A DNA stretch of 64,000 bases from Mytilus edulis (lineage: Eukaryota > Mollusca > Bivalvia > Mytilida > Mytilidae). Under the pieces are notes generated by a model. That model made no database searches. It was not told the DNA's origin and saw nothing but the letters and a program-made list of their open reading frames with translations. The stretch is taken from NCBI RefSeq assembly GCF_963676685.1, contig NC_092346.1:77763821-77827820 (forward strand). Reading direction: 5' to 3'. The position numbers and the translations under genes were made by a program. This document shows, one piece after another, positions 41,681 to 52,839 of this stretch (positions within the stretch are counted from its first letter, which is position 1; every line of letters begins with the position of its first letter).

Positions 41681-41694
41681 ATCTCCATAACAAC
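41681..41694 (-). promoter_or_regulatory. Candidate RFX X-box upstream of CFAP97D2
   Basis: The minus strand reads GTTGTTATGGAGAT about 85 bases before the CFAP97D2 start. It is an imperfect match to the RFX X-box type GTTRCCATRGNAAC, common in promoters of ciliary genes. CACGTG lies nearby at 41664-41669. Confidence 0.35.
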
Positions 41695-41699
41695 AATGA

Positions 41700-42925
41700 A
41701 AATGAAGAAGTTTCGTATCTATTTGCATGTCTCTCAATTTATTCTTAATAAATAACAAAATAAATAGAGATTTGAAGGATAATTAATGTGTAAATTGTAG
41801 AGAATAGTTATCAAAGGATATTTTTCTTGTATCGGTCGTCAAGATGCTTTTTTTTAAAAAGGGAAATAACTCTATTTACAAAAATGGAACCGAATAGAAA
41901 TAAGCAGAGTTCCCTCCCATGTTATGATTAGGATTTTGAAGAGGCAAACATCGTAACAGATCAATAACCAACCTATAATTAAAATGTTAACCAAATCTAT
42001 TTTTATTCCCGAAGAATTCATTTAAAAATAATAGCAACTTTTCAGGATTCTGTTATTTTAACTACTACATCTAAGATATAGATCGTAAACACTTTTTTTA
42101 CATAGCAAACAATAAAATTGAAAATTATAGAGGAAAATGACTACATCTACATTGAACCTTAAACTGTCAAATTTAACTGATACTCAAATTTTTAAGTGGG
42201 CACAAGAAATAGAGGCATTTTACAAGATAAAATCAAAAATACCATGAAAAGCAAGTATGATAGGAAAAAAAATAAAAACAAAGTGATAAGAACTACGTAC
42301 GTGTGCCCCTTTAATAGCAGACTTGGTTTTTGAATTGTTGTGAATCCCAGTTTATGACCAAATTCAGTAAAGACCAAAGACCCGTCTAAATTGCATTTAA
42401 TTGATAAAAACAATACTTACCGTTACATGTATCTTGATGATATGTTTTCGTTAGATAATCAAGAAGTCTAAATATACTACCGAAAATTGCACATAGGAAC
42501 TTAAATTTATTAAATCAAATGTGAACACTAATAACTGTCCTTTCCAAAATTTAGATTTTTCAGTTTAACACGGAAAACTCTACACTAAAAGGAGTTGGTC
42601 CGGTAAGGGCCAATTATGGCCTCAAATTTCAAGTTCATTTGACGAAAGATTTTGTACACTTTTTAAACATTTAAAAGGGGTCTCGCGGGTATAAACCAAT
42701 TTTTTTTTAGATGGTAATTGTTACAAATGAAAGTGGTCGCATCCGTGTTCCTACTCAACCTTTATATATGTTATATATTATCATCAAATACAACTTATAC
42801 TTCAATATTAAGTATGAACTCAGATACGGCCACTTTCATTTAAGACGGAAACGGTCAAAAGTTTAACTGAAATGCTAAAATTGTGAAGATTTCAGCTATT
42901 TAGCATGCGTTAATGATGCTAGTAC
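41700..42925. other. Upstream region of CFAP97D2, no gene seen
   Basis: AT-rich. An inverted pair AATGAAAGTGGTCG (42727) and CGGCCACTTTCATT (42826) flanks about 85 bp, and TGGTCCGGTAAGGGC at 42596 resembles TTGGACCGGTAAGGGC at 55473. These suggest repeat fragments only. Confidence 0.4.
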
Positions 42926-42926
42926 C

Positions 42927-42928
<2 letters not shown>

Positions 42929-42959
<31 letters not shown>
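42929..42959 (+). repeat. (AT)n microsatellite
   Basis: About 15 uninterrupted AT dinucleotides, followed by a further TATATATATA run at 42979-42990. Confidence 0.95.
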
Positions 42960-42963
<4 letters not shown>

Positions 42964-43065
42964 AGTACGTCTGAGTCAGTATATATATATAAATACAACT
43001 CGTCTAAACATCAACCCAACAATGTTATATACAACTCGTCTAAACTTTCGCAATTTTTTTTGTTC

Positions 43066-43157
43066 TTCCCTCGCCGGGATTCAAACCCGTGCTACTGAGA
43101 TATCGTGACACCAAATCTCCTGCACTGTAGCCGTCCCGCTAGACCACACGACCACCT
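43066..43157 (-). repeat. tRNA-like SINE head, copy 1
   Basis: On the minus strand: GGTGGTCGTGTGGTCTAGCGG (A-box-like TGGTCTAGCGG) and a B-box-like GGGTTTGAATCCC. The long variable stretch is like class II (Leu/Ser) tRNAs. The ends do not pair as an acceptor stem, so it is not a working tRNA gene. Confidence 0.65.
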
Positions 43158-43507
43158 GGGCTTCATAAAAAAGAAACTTTCGGTGGCTGTGTGTTACCTT
43201 TCCACGTCAGTTTTAATCTAGCGTTCGTACTACAGTACATGATATATAAGGCATTGAGATGTTATTTTTACAGATCAGCTAAATTATCTGTAGTAAAGGA
43301 TCCTACACATTAATGTAAGATACAGTCACAGAAAATAATTATATTTATAAGTACGTCTGAGCCAGTGACAACTCTACAACAGATTTATCCATCGAATCAC
43401 CAGCAGTGATGGTGATACATGGCTGTGTACATTGTGTATATGCAACTCGTCTAAACATCAACCCAACAATGTTAGATCTGTAAATTTGCTTTCGCAAAAT
43501 TTTTGTT

Positions 43508-43597
43508 CTTCCCTCGTCGGGACTCGAACCCATGCTACTGAGATATCGTGACACCAAATCGCCTGCACTATAACCGTCCCGCTAGACCACCCGACCA
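43508..43597 (-). repeat. tRNA-like SINE head, copy 2
   Basis: Same layout as the copy at 43066, with GGTCTAGCGGGACGG and GGGTTCGAGTCCCG. The flank beyond the A-box end differs (GGTCGGGTGG then unrelated sequence). Confidence 0.65.
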
Positions 43598-44084
43598 TAT
43601 AACTATGTGCATTGTTTTGTCAAAAAACAGCCCATATTTATGTTGTAGAAGCATTCTACTTTCCAATAAATACCTAACAGTTTACACTAATTAACAATTT
43701 GGTAAAACGTATTTCAAACGGGATAGCACATATTCATTTTTAAGGAAACGTTGTTTACCTTGCCCGGAAATTTAGAAATAAACCTTGTAAACTTGTCGAT
43801 CCTTTACATACACTTATTCTAAAAGGTTACCAATTCTACGCTGTCACTGTCTTTGAATATTGTTTTTATTGGTATTAATATTGATTTTGATATCTGTATA
43901 TCAAAAGCAAACTAAATATAAAATTATTGTTATGGCATTGCATGTGTTCTCTGACTGTTTATGGGGTCTTCAAACTAAATCCATTGAATGTTGGATGTGT
44001 TCTTAATAAAATATTGACAATATAGTATAAGATTCATGATATTTTTTATATTAGTTGTTATTGGCTTTGAACTAGCTGTCAGTA

Positions 44085-44590
44085 ACTGCTTCTACGCTCA
44101 GATCTGGACTTAACGTATTTTTGTTGTTGGGATGTACAAGTACTCTGTCACGTCCACATGTTTTTGTTTTATGTATTTCTATTTGTATATCCATCTTATG
44201 AGTTATGCCTTTTTCATTTGATTTTTTTAATCCGTTTTTATGTTGTACTGATAAATACTACTGTCCCAGGTTAGAGGGAGGGCTGGGATCCCTCTAACAT
44301 GTTTAACCCCGACACATTTTGTATGTATGTGCCTGTCTTTCAGTCAGGGTCCGGTAAATCAGAGATTGTCGTTTGTTGATTTGTTTCACATTTGTTTTTC
44401 GTCAATTTTTGTGTACATTAATTAGGCAGTAAGTTTTCTCGTTTGAATTGTTTTACATTTGAGATTTCGGGGTCTTTTATAGCTGACTATGCGTTATGAA
44501 CCTTGTCAATTGTTGTAGTTGTTAATTTCAATGTCATATTGGTCTCTTGTGGAGAGTTGTCTCATTTGCAATCATACCACATCTTCTTTT
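44085..44590 (+). repeat. Dispersed repeat with partial relatives at 39175-39510 and 52370-52570
   Basis: Modules are GATGTACAAGTACTCTGTCACG, CCCAGGTTAGAGGGAGGG, TTTTATAGCTGACTATGCG and GTGGAGAGTTGTCTCATTTGC. The last module is echoed at 52544 (GTAGAGAATTGTCTCATTGGC). No reading frame survives. Confidence 0.5.
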
Positions 44591-45181
44591 ATATATATAC
44601 ATCCTACTCAATGAAATAAATATAATTTTATAAAAGTCTTGAAAAATTTAGATATTTTAGCAATATCAGGGACCAGATGATCGCTCTTATCTCAACTTTT
44701 GCTTACCAGATTTAATTAAAAAAGATAAAGGAACGTTTTGGTCTTCTTTCAACCTATAGACTCTTAAAAAATTAGAACAAGATATAATGATTGAGTAAAA
44801 TATATAAATGATAACTTTTTCTATAATCTTTAAAGCTATACGAAGGATACGAAGGACAGTTCATAAACCTGTCAACTTATTAGATTTACTAAAAATGTTA
44901 CCATTTAAAGCTGAATATGATATGCCACAATTTATCTAATACACACAAGTCTGAGAATCTAAGTTTTACAATACATTTTCGATAACATGTATAATAAAAA
45001 CTTTGACCAATATATGATATCTATTCATGGATTATATCCCGGTTGTAAAAATTCGACTGATAGTGAAAGTATTACGTTCAACAGCGACGCCATCGACAAA
45101 CACAGACAGAGAGAACCAACTAAGAAATGCAGACTCATCAAGAAGTACTCTTGGAGAAAGGAATACGTATCCTGGTAGTTA

Positions 45182-45628
45182 TAGAATGAAATTCAAAACA
45201 GTGTGGCTGTGGCCATTGATTGACACATTAAACTCATCCATTGACTGGGTCAATTTAGGTGAACGTTTGTATGTAACGACCACTGCTTACTATGTACTTT
45301 TTAAAGACACTTAAACTATGGGGTCACCAAAGGTTCTCAACACCTTAATAAAGTAATTCGAAAAATTAATCAGAAATAACACCATGTTTTGATTTATATC
45401 AATTATATAAATCAAAACATATAGGTTATTCCTGATTAATTTTTCGAATTATTTTATAATTAAAGCCGTTAAGAAACCTTTGGTGACCCCACAGTTTAAA
45501 TGTCTATCGTAGGTACGTCGTGAACAGTGGTCGTTACAGACAAACGTTCACGTAAATTGTCCCAGTCAATGGATGAATTTAATGTGTCAATCAATGGCCA
45601 CAGCCACACTGTTTTGAATTTCATTCTA
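45182..45628. repeat. 447-bp long palindrome with arms of about 215-220 bp
   Basis: Left arm from TAGAATGAAATTCAAAACAG to TTTTGATTTATAT and right arm from ATATAAATCAAAAC to CTGTTTTGAATTTCATTCTA pair with roughly 85-90% identity by eye, around a 5-base centre near 45403. Both arms share GGGGTCACCAAAGGTT and GATTGACACATTAAA. Short open frames across it are consequences of the palindrome. Confidence 0.9.
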
Positions 45629-47929
45629 AATTCTGAAAGAAAGATTATCATCAGAAATTATAATATTTTAGGGTATACAGGAAATGAATTCTATGATATA
45701 CAGGCAAGGATATTTCTTTTGAAAGCGACTTAAGAAATATTTAGAAAACCTTGCTGACACAATGCCTTCTATTAAACTTAGACACATTACACTTCACACT
45801 TTAAACAATGTCATTAAAATATGATGGAGCATGCAGTTCAGCGTTTTTAATATATATAGTTGTTTTAAATTATGTATAGAATTCACAGATATTAAACATG
45901 TCAATGAACTGATCGGATAAGGTAGAAGCATAAGTGATTGTTTTACCACGTATCATAAAGTTAAATTCATAAAACGACATAAATTATCCCACTATTTACA
46001 TACACATTGAAAACAGAGACCTGAATGTATTATTACATAGTATAACTTGTACCCCATAAATCTTCTCCTATTTTACAATGACAGATACAAATAACACCGG
46101 ACATTGCATAGTAGAACATAACGTTCTTACACAGTTATGAGGATTTAGTATTATATTGAAATCTAGCCAGAAAAGTGAGAGTCTTTAAGGCATGTGGCTG
46201 CGATGGAGCGTACAGGTGGGTTCATTTTCTTTTAAACTGGCCTAATTAATGTATCCAACCTATTATTGTTACCTGTGGGTGTCTCAATACACATTCATCA
46301 AGTTTTTTGTTAGTCACTCAATTGTAAAATGACATTTATGTTAGTAAATCTGTTGATCTATCATACTATCTAATCTTCAGTTATTATTTGACAATAATTT
46401 CCACCCTGGATTCTTTTGAGGAAATTTTAAGGTGTTTCGACTGGATTCACCTTTCTGCTGTTGGTGGCATATGTCATCTTAAATACAAGGTACAAGTCAA
46501 ATTTTTTATTGTATTCATAATTTATTCTTGCACATAATTAATATATTTCCTATAGCATATAGATGTCAAAATAAAAAAAAAAAATGTCCTTTTTGTGACT
46601 GTGTTTTGCATAACCAAAGGTGGAGATTGGTAAAACCAAATTATAAGGAACAAATTCACGATAAAAGTAAATCTGCACACTTACAGATTTTGAATATTGC
46701 CATTAGGATTACGAGTTATCCTGCTTGTCATTAGAAATATGATAAGTTACTTACTTTCTGTATTGACACACGATAAAAGAAGGTGTGTTAAATATATTTC
46801 TTGAGATTTAAATTAAAATTCGAAACTCACATTTTATCCTTTAGAATAGTTGTTGAGTAAGAATATTAAATCCACAAATCTGAAACAGATTACAACTTAC
46901 TTTACTTTGGTGAGGTATTCATTCGACCCATGGACCAACTTTTTTTAGTAGGTTCAATTTATACTAAATTCAATTACTTAACTTGCGTTAAGCGTTAAGC
47001 AATTAGATTTTCATTACGACATATGGTCTTTGCATTTATGTTTTTTTTTCCCTTTTTATGAAACTTTTGGTTGATTTTATCAGAGACATATATACACGTA
47101 TAAGAGACATATATACACGTATATATGTCTCTGATTTTATTAAGACTTATGTAAGAGGAAATACTGAGCAAATTTCCCCCGAATACAAGGATAAAAGTCT
47201 TTGAATCTGAACCAATATCACACTATATCGGCTTTATGTCTGCATGCATGTAAACGATGAATGTACTTTAAGATGACAAAAAACAACATTTAACCTGTAA
47301 GCATGTACTCAAATTACAATGTTTTCAGGTGGACACAAACTTATTTTCAATCGAAAGTCATCCAGATTGATTCTTGATGTTTTTCAATAAAATTATTAAC
47401 ACAGATATTTTATATAGCAATTTTTTATTTGATTTTTATGCAGTTAAGCTGCATTATGCGAGCACCCTAGATTTGTGTTCTACCCAATAAATCCTGAAAT
47501 ACTTGCCATTGTTATTATCTAGCTTGCTACTATGTTATATATAACTAATTGAACACTTTTTTAATACTTTTTATTCTGGATTACAAAAAATATGACCAGA
47601 AAAACCTTAAATGATCGTCGATTTATCCAAAAGTTTTAAAGTTACACATAGGAAGTAGTGCTTATTAAGAATCCTTGTGTAGTTCATTATGACTTGTGCT
47701 TTTAGCTAAGGTGTCAAAGAACAATTGTATGAAATATTTAATCGCCGAAAATCTCTTAAGACAAGTAGTTTAGATTTCCCAAATGACAAAAGTCGTAGGA
47801 ATATTGTTTGTCATCAATACGTAGTACAACTACGTCAGTAGTCTATTATATAATAAGTTTAACTGTTCATGCTGTTGGCGGCAATTTCAAATTAGAAAAA
47901 GAAATTTTCGTACGTAGTTTTTCAATTTC
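45629..47929. other. Intergenic stretch with no convincing gene
   Basis: AT-rich, with a small hairpin at about 47083-47142 (CAGAGACATATATACACGTAT and its complement). A 68-codon open frame at 46528-46734 (with CPFCDCVLHNQRW) has no recognisable family or splice context. Confidence 0.4.
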
Positions 47930-48760
47930 GAGGCAGGTGTGCAAATTAGCGGTGGTCCGAGGTCCGCGACCTTCCACTTTTGAAAGCGGAATTTCGACTA
48001 GGATAGTTGGTTTCTAGCTACGCCCGACGTAGTCACCTTCCACTTGAAAGAAAATAAGAAATTACTTTGCAAACCTTTTCACCATGTTCACCAAAGTCTC
48101 CAATTAAACGAGCTAAAAACTTATTTTTATCATTATTATTCATGTTGGCGATGTTCATTTTGTTCAACCGCTAGCTTTATACAGAAAATCGCCGACAAAT
48201 ATTGTATAAATTCGAGTAAAGTCGTATCTGATTGACAAAAACAACATTGCAAACACATAACAATGGCGGCCGTGTATGTATGTACTTCGAGATTCCGCCA
48301 ATGTAGACGCACCCCTTGATTGACTGCAAGGGTACAGCGGATCCATGTACACTCCCTAAGGATTAATGGAGATGTGTCCTTTACAATATTATCCCACCAC
48401 CAGAACAATCCCCTCCCAACAGCGCCCAAGGGAGCGTGTAGGACACCGGGAAGTCTGTTATTATGGTGGAGGAAGCCGAAGTCCTCGGAGAGAACCAACG
48501 GGCCACTCGGTGGAAACAGACAAACCAGAGAGATATCAGAAGATTGATCTCCAGGTCAAAGTAGGGGACAACTTTGACCAACCGAGGCCCCCAAAGTACC
48601 CATTCTAGTTTAAACTCCGGTCTGGGTGCCAGAGATGTGTGTGAGAGGGTGAAAATAACCCTTCTGATGTACTGATATTTTTAGCACCCCGAGTGAGAAT
48701 CGAACTCGGGACCTTCAGCACTGTAGCCATCGGTCTTAACCATTAGACCACGAACTCACA
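47930..48760 (-). repeat. CpG-richer segment, possible SINE-like element with tRNA-like head at its right end
   Basis: The segment is GC- and CpG-richer than its surroundings. Its right end (48683-48757) is tRNA-like on the minus strand, so 48300-48680 could be the body of a tRNA-derived repeat. Open frames of 60-120 codons occur on both strands at 48136-48608, but none is family-like. A CpG-island promoter with ATGGCGGCC near 48263 on the plus strand is the alternative. Confidence 0.35.
48683..48757 (-). repeat. tRNA-like sequence
   Basis: On the minus strand: GTGGTCTAATGGTTAAGACCG carries an A-box-like TGGTCTAATGG, and GAGTTCGATTCTC is a good B-box. The T arm is embedded in a longer CCCGAG/CTCGGG hairpin and the acceptor stem fails, so it is a tRNA-derived repeat and not a tRNA gene. 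Confidence 0.6.
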
Positions 48761-49332
48761 CGTGAATTCTAAATCGGATCCGATTCCGGAAGCGGATAAG
48801 GGTAATTCAGGGTTTGGCGATCATTTACAAAATAAATCCAAGCAGGTGAAAAAATACATCTATGCATGTTAAATGAATATAAACACTAGTATTTTAAACC
48901 AAAAGATATATGTAAAAGAAAGAAAAAGCAGAAAAATATTTTATTCAGAAACTCAAAATTACTTTTTGACAAATTTTAATTTAAAAATCCAATACAACGT
49001 GACAGCTGGGAACAGTATATCTAACAATATACATGTTCATGGTCACAGTCTAAATTTTCTTTATAAATGATAAATGATGATAATGCATGTGAGATGCTTT
49101 TAAAGTGTAAACATATTACTGCAATTTCGAGGGGTTATTTGTTTTTCTCAATTTTGAAGGGTCAATTAAAGTAGCTGAAAGTTTCTTTCTTTATTTTCAC
49201 AAATAATGCAACTATATTATATATACCTTAATGTAAGTAAATCATATGATATATAGGTGGCATTCTTTGGGCCACTCTACCCCCTCCTGTTTGATAACTT
49301 GGAAACGGTCGAGCTCCCCACCCCTAAACCAT

Positions 49333-49520
49333 ATGAGGGGCAGATCCAGGATTTTAGGTTCGGAGGGGCGCAAACTTAAATTTTCGCCGAGCAGAGCGAG
49401 GCTAAAAAAAATTGAGGTAAAATTATCGGAATATTCTTTATTAAGCTGAGAACAACCCATGCTTTGCAAATTTAAGGGGGTGCAAGCCCGCAACCCTCCC
49501 CCGTCTGAATCCGCCCCTGC
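49333..49520. mobile_element. Insert in the satellite with GGGGCAGATCCAG-type inverted ends
   Basis: GAGGGGCAGATCCAGGA at the left and CTGAATCCGCCCCTGC at the right are imperfect inverted repeats bounding about 185 bp that lack satellite sequence. Confidence 0.6.
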
Positions 49521-50321
49521 ATATATTCAAGTTTAGGACAATATAATAAATAAAAAATGAAATATAGGGGGAGTCCATGGAGTTACCCCACCCCCTCCTG
49601 TTTGAGAACTTGGAAACGGTCGAGATCCACACCCCTTAACCATATATATTCATGTTTGTGACAATATGAAAAATCAAATGAAATATAGGAAGAGTCGCTG
49701 GGGGTCACCCCACCCTTCCTGTTTTAGAATTTAAAAATGGTCAAGTTCCCCACCCTAAACCATATATATTCATGTATGGGACAATATAACAAATCAGATG
49801 AAATATAGGGGGAGTCCCTTGGGTTACCCCACACCCTCCTGTTTGAGAATTTGAAACCCATTGAGATCGCCACCCCTTAACCATATATATATTCATGTAC
49901 GGGACAATATAACAATTCAAATGAAAGATAGGGGGAGTCCCTGAGGTCACTGTTCACCCTCCTGTTTGAGAACTTGGAAATGGTCAAGATCCTTACCCCT
50001 AAACCATATATACTCATGTATTGGACAATATAACAAATCAAATGCAATATAGGGGAAGTCCCTGTGGTCATCCCAACCCTCCTGTTTGAGAACTTGAAAA
50101 CGGTCGAGATCCCCACACCAAAACAATATATATTCATGTATGGGTCAATATAACTAATTAAATGAAATATAGGGGGAGTCCCTGGGGTCACCCGACCCCT
50201 CCTGTTTGAGAACTTGGAAACCAATGAGATCCCCACCCCTAAACCATATATATTCATGTATGGGACAATATAACAAATAAAATGAAATGTAGGGGAAGTC
50301 CCTAGGGTCACCCTACCCCCA

Positions 50322-50465
50322 GTGGCGGATCCAGAAATTTTCATAAGTGGGGCCCACTGACTGACTGACCTAAGAGGGGCCCGCTCCAGTCACGCTTCAG
50401 TGATTCCCTATATAAGCAACCAATTTTTTTCCCAAAAGGGGGGGGCTGCCCCCCTAAATCCTCTG
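50322..50465. mobile_element. Second insert in the satellite, GGCGGATCCAG type
   Basis: It begins CAGTGGCGGATCCAGAAATT, has GGGGCCCACTGACTGAC and a G-run/C-run pair (GGGGGGGCTGCCCCCC), and interrupts the 121-bp unit. It is related to the fragment at 14243-14350. Confidence 0.6.
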
Positions 50466-51064
50466 CCTACCCCTACCTGTTTGAGAACTTGAAAACCGTT
50501 GAGATCCCCACCCTTAAATTATATATATATTTATATGTATTGGACAGTCAGACCGCACCTTTGATCCCTGTTGTAGTGAACATTTGTCTGATTCGTGTCT
50601 CATAACTTTTGTACTATAGAACACAAACTCAGTTTTCTTTCCAGGGAAACCAGTCCATTCATACTATTACATGTTCATACTAAGTCAAATTGAACTTCTA
50701 GCAGTCAAATAAAACCAAGGTTAACTACCAAGTAGAACAACTGCAATCATTGGGAACTTGTACCACTGCAGACTCACCATAAAAAAATATACATTGAGAT
50801 ATGCATTGCTTTTGAAACCTTGATGACATATAAATTATTTGCCTTTATAAATAAATCATTAGATAAACATGAATGTACTATATATGAATGTTTAATGTTG
50901 AGGCAACATTGCCACAGTTTTCATAATTACGGTTGCCTTGGTTTTTGGTTAACTGCCTTCAGCGCTTACAGCGCTTTGATTTTTACTGGTAGTGATAAGC
51001 GCTGATTTTTTTCAATGTATTGATATCTATATAATCTTTGAAGTATACATATTCAATTTCCTCT

Positions 51065-52100
51065 ATTTTTGTCGAGCCTGCAACTTTTGTTGCAGAAAGC
51101 TCGACATAGGGATAGTGATCCGGCGGCGGCGGCGGCTACGGCGGCGGCGTTAGCTCACTTCTTAAAAGCTTTATATTTTAGAAGGTGGAAGACCTGGATG
51201 CTTCATACTTTGTATATAGATGCTTCATGTTACGAAGTTTCCGTCAGTCACATGTCCAATGTCCTTGACCTCATTTTCATGGTTCAGTGACCTTGAAAAA
51301 AAAGTTCAAATTTTTTGTAATGTTGAATTCTCTCTTATTATAAGTAATAGGATAACTATATTTGATGTGTGCGTACCTTGCAAGGTCCTCATGCCCGTCA
51401 GACAGTTTTCACTTGACCTCAACCTCATTTCATGGATCAGTGAACAAGGTTAAGTTTTGGTGGTCAAGTCCATATCTCAGATACTATAAGCAATAGGGCT
51501 AGTATATTCGGTGTATGGAAGGACTGTAAGGTGTACATGTCCAACTGGCAGGTGTCATCTGACCTTGACCTCATTTTCATGGTTCAGTGGTTATAGTTAA
51601 ATTTTTGTGTTTTGGTCTGTTTTTCTCATACCATATGCAATAGGTATACTATATTTGTTGTATGGAATGATTGTTAAGTGTACATGTCTAGCGGGCAGAT
51701 GTCATGTGACCTTGACCTCATTTTCATGGTTCAGTGGTCAAAGTTAAGTTTTTGAGTTTTGGTCTTTTTATCTAATGTTATATGCCATAGGTCAACTTTA
51801 TTTGGTGTATGGAAATATTTTATGATCTTTATGTCAGTCGAGCAGGTTTTATTTAACCGTGACCTCATTTTCACGGTTCATTGCACAGTGTTAAGTTTTT
51901 GTGTTTTGGTCTATTTTTCTTAAACTATAAGTAATGTGTCAACTATATATGTTGTATAGAAGCATTGTTAGCTGTACCTGTCTGCCTGGCATGGTTCATC
52001 TGACCTGGACCTCTTTTTCAAGGTTCATTGGTCTTTGTTTAGTTATCTTGGTTAATGTAAAGTTTATGTGACAGTTGTAATAAAGCTTAGCTTTATACTT
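51065..52100 (+). repeat. Dispersed element with hairpin head, CGG repeats and about 150-bp tandem units
   Basis: It starts with GTCGAGCCTGCAACTTTTGTTGCAGAAAGCTCGAC as an imperfect hairpin (51071-51105), then CGG-rich sequence (51120-51149). Five or so units follow with GACC.TGACCTCATTTTCATGG TTCAGTGG at about 51265, 51418, 51565, 51712, 51862 and 52005. A shorter diverged copy lies at 26640-27085. Confidence 0.78.
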
Positions 52101-52369
52101 AAGACTATCAACATAATATCAATGATTAGTATAGAAGGCGAGACATTTCAGCGTGTGCACTCTTGTGTTTAGTTTGTCAGATAGCTGGTAACATCTTTTC
52201 TAGTGGTACACATAATAGTAATTTCACCATTTGAAGGAATGTCAAGGGATGACAGTCATGTCTTTCTTTCAAAATCGTGTACTGGTTCTTTGATTTTGAA
52301 AGATTAATTAAGAAAAAAAACCTGAACTGTTTAATGATAAGACCGAGATTGTTTTGCGTTATTACTCAC

Positions 52370-52580
52370 AGTACCCGCAAGTACTCTTTGATTGATGTTT
52401 TTTATTTCCTTTTTTTCTTGTGCTTTGTGCCGTTTTGACCGTTTAATCCCTTTTCTGAGATGTTTATAGTTTGTTCTCATGATGTTCTGTTTACCAATGT
52501 CCCCACTTAGTGGATGGTTGCCGCCGCTCGTCTTTTTTTTCTCTGGTAGAGAATTGTCTCATTGGCTATAGTCGATTTGC
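52370..52580 (+). repeat. Fragment resembling the 44085-44590 repeat
   Basis: It shares the end module GTAGAGAATTGTCTCATTGGC and a preceding T-rich part. It is too diverged for firm limits. Confidence 0.35.
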
Positions 52581-52722
52581 ACGTTGATAGTATACATGCA
52601 TATTTGGTAGATTGGTACATATAAGTGATGTATATATATATATAAAAATCAAGAATTTGTGATTATAGGAGGGAGGACTATGGGGGATCATAACAGGATC
52701 CTGTCCTCAAGCACCTTTGATT

Positions 52723-52834
52723 GAAAACCAATTTCTCATCGCTCCCGTTTTCTGATACGTCGCGTGGAGCACGCGACAACATATCAGAAAATGGGCTCCC
52801 ATCAGAAAACGGGAGCGATGAGAGATCGGTTTTT
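52723..52834. repeat. Foldback hairpin, 34-bp arms
   Basis: AACCAATTTCTCATCGCTCC and following bases (52723-52756) pair with the complement at 52801-52834, with a few mismatches. The spacer contains its own GTCGCGTGGAGCACGCGAC hairpin and a further partial copy of ATCAGAAAA.GGG. Confidence 0.8.
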
Positions 52835-52839
52835 AATTA

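Larger units (their letters stand above)
42960..43610 (-). repeat. tRNA-derived composite repeat, two tRNA-like heads with shared body
   Basis: tRNA-like heads lie at 43066-43157 and 43508-43597 on the minus strand. The body between them (43158-43500) has TACGTCTGAG.CAGTGACAACTC, ACAGTACATGATATATAAGGC and AACTCGTCTAAACATCAACCC. The same body and head occur at 55860-56285. AACTCGTCTAAAC occurs three times. The arrangement is a head-body-head partial tandem. Confidence 0.8.
49260..50520 (-). repeat. Satellite of about 121-bp units, eight or more copies, interrupted twice
   Basis: CTCCTGTTTGAGAACTTGGA then CGGTCGAGATCCCCACCCCT, CATATATATTCATGTATGGG and ATATAGGGGGAGTCCCTGGG recur. Units are anchored at about 49289, 49600, 49722, 49841, 49964, 50085, 50205 and 50480. 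Insertions at 49333-49520 and 50322-50465 explain the two long gaps. The open frames on the minus strand (for example 49877-50344) are repeat translations. Confidence 0.92.

Noticed and set aside
43066..43157. A tRNA-Leu or tRNA-Ser gene on the minus strand
   Set aside because: It is repeated with a common non-tRNA body at 43.5 and 55.9 kb and lacks an acceptor stem, so it is tRNA-derived.
45027..45314. 95-codon plus-strand frame
   Set aside because: It runs into the 447-bp palindrome, and the mirrored frame in the other arm shows the same wording. No gene support.
46200..46240. Possible first exon (ATGGAGCGTACAG before GTGGGT)
   Set aside because: A single short match to a donor with no downstream exon that I could recognise.
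48136..48498. 120-codon minus-strand frame
   Set aside because: Overlapping frames exist on both strands in a CpG-rich segment that is probably a repeat. No recognisable domain.
49877..50344. 155-codon minus-strand frame with repeated CYIVPYMNIYG peptide
   Set aside because: It is a translation of the 121-bp satellite. The peptide repeat follows from the DNA period and there is no start context or splice signal.
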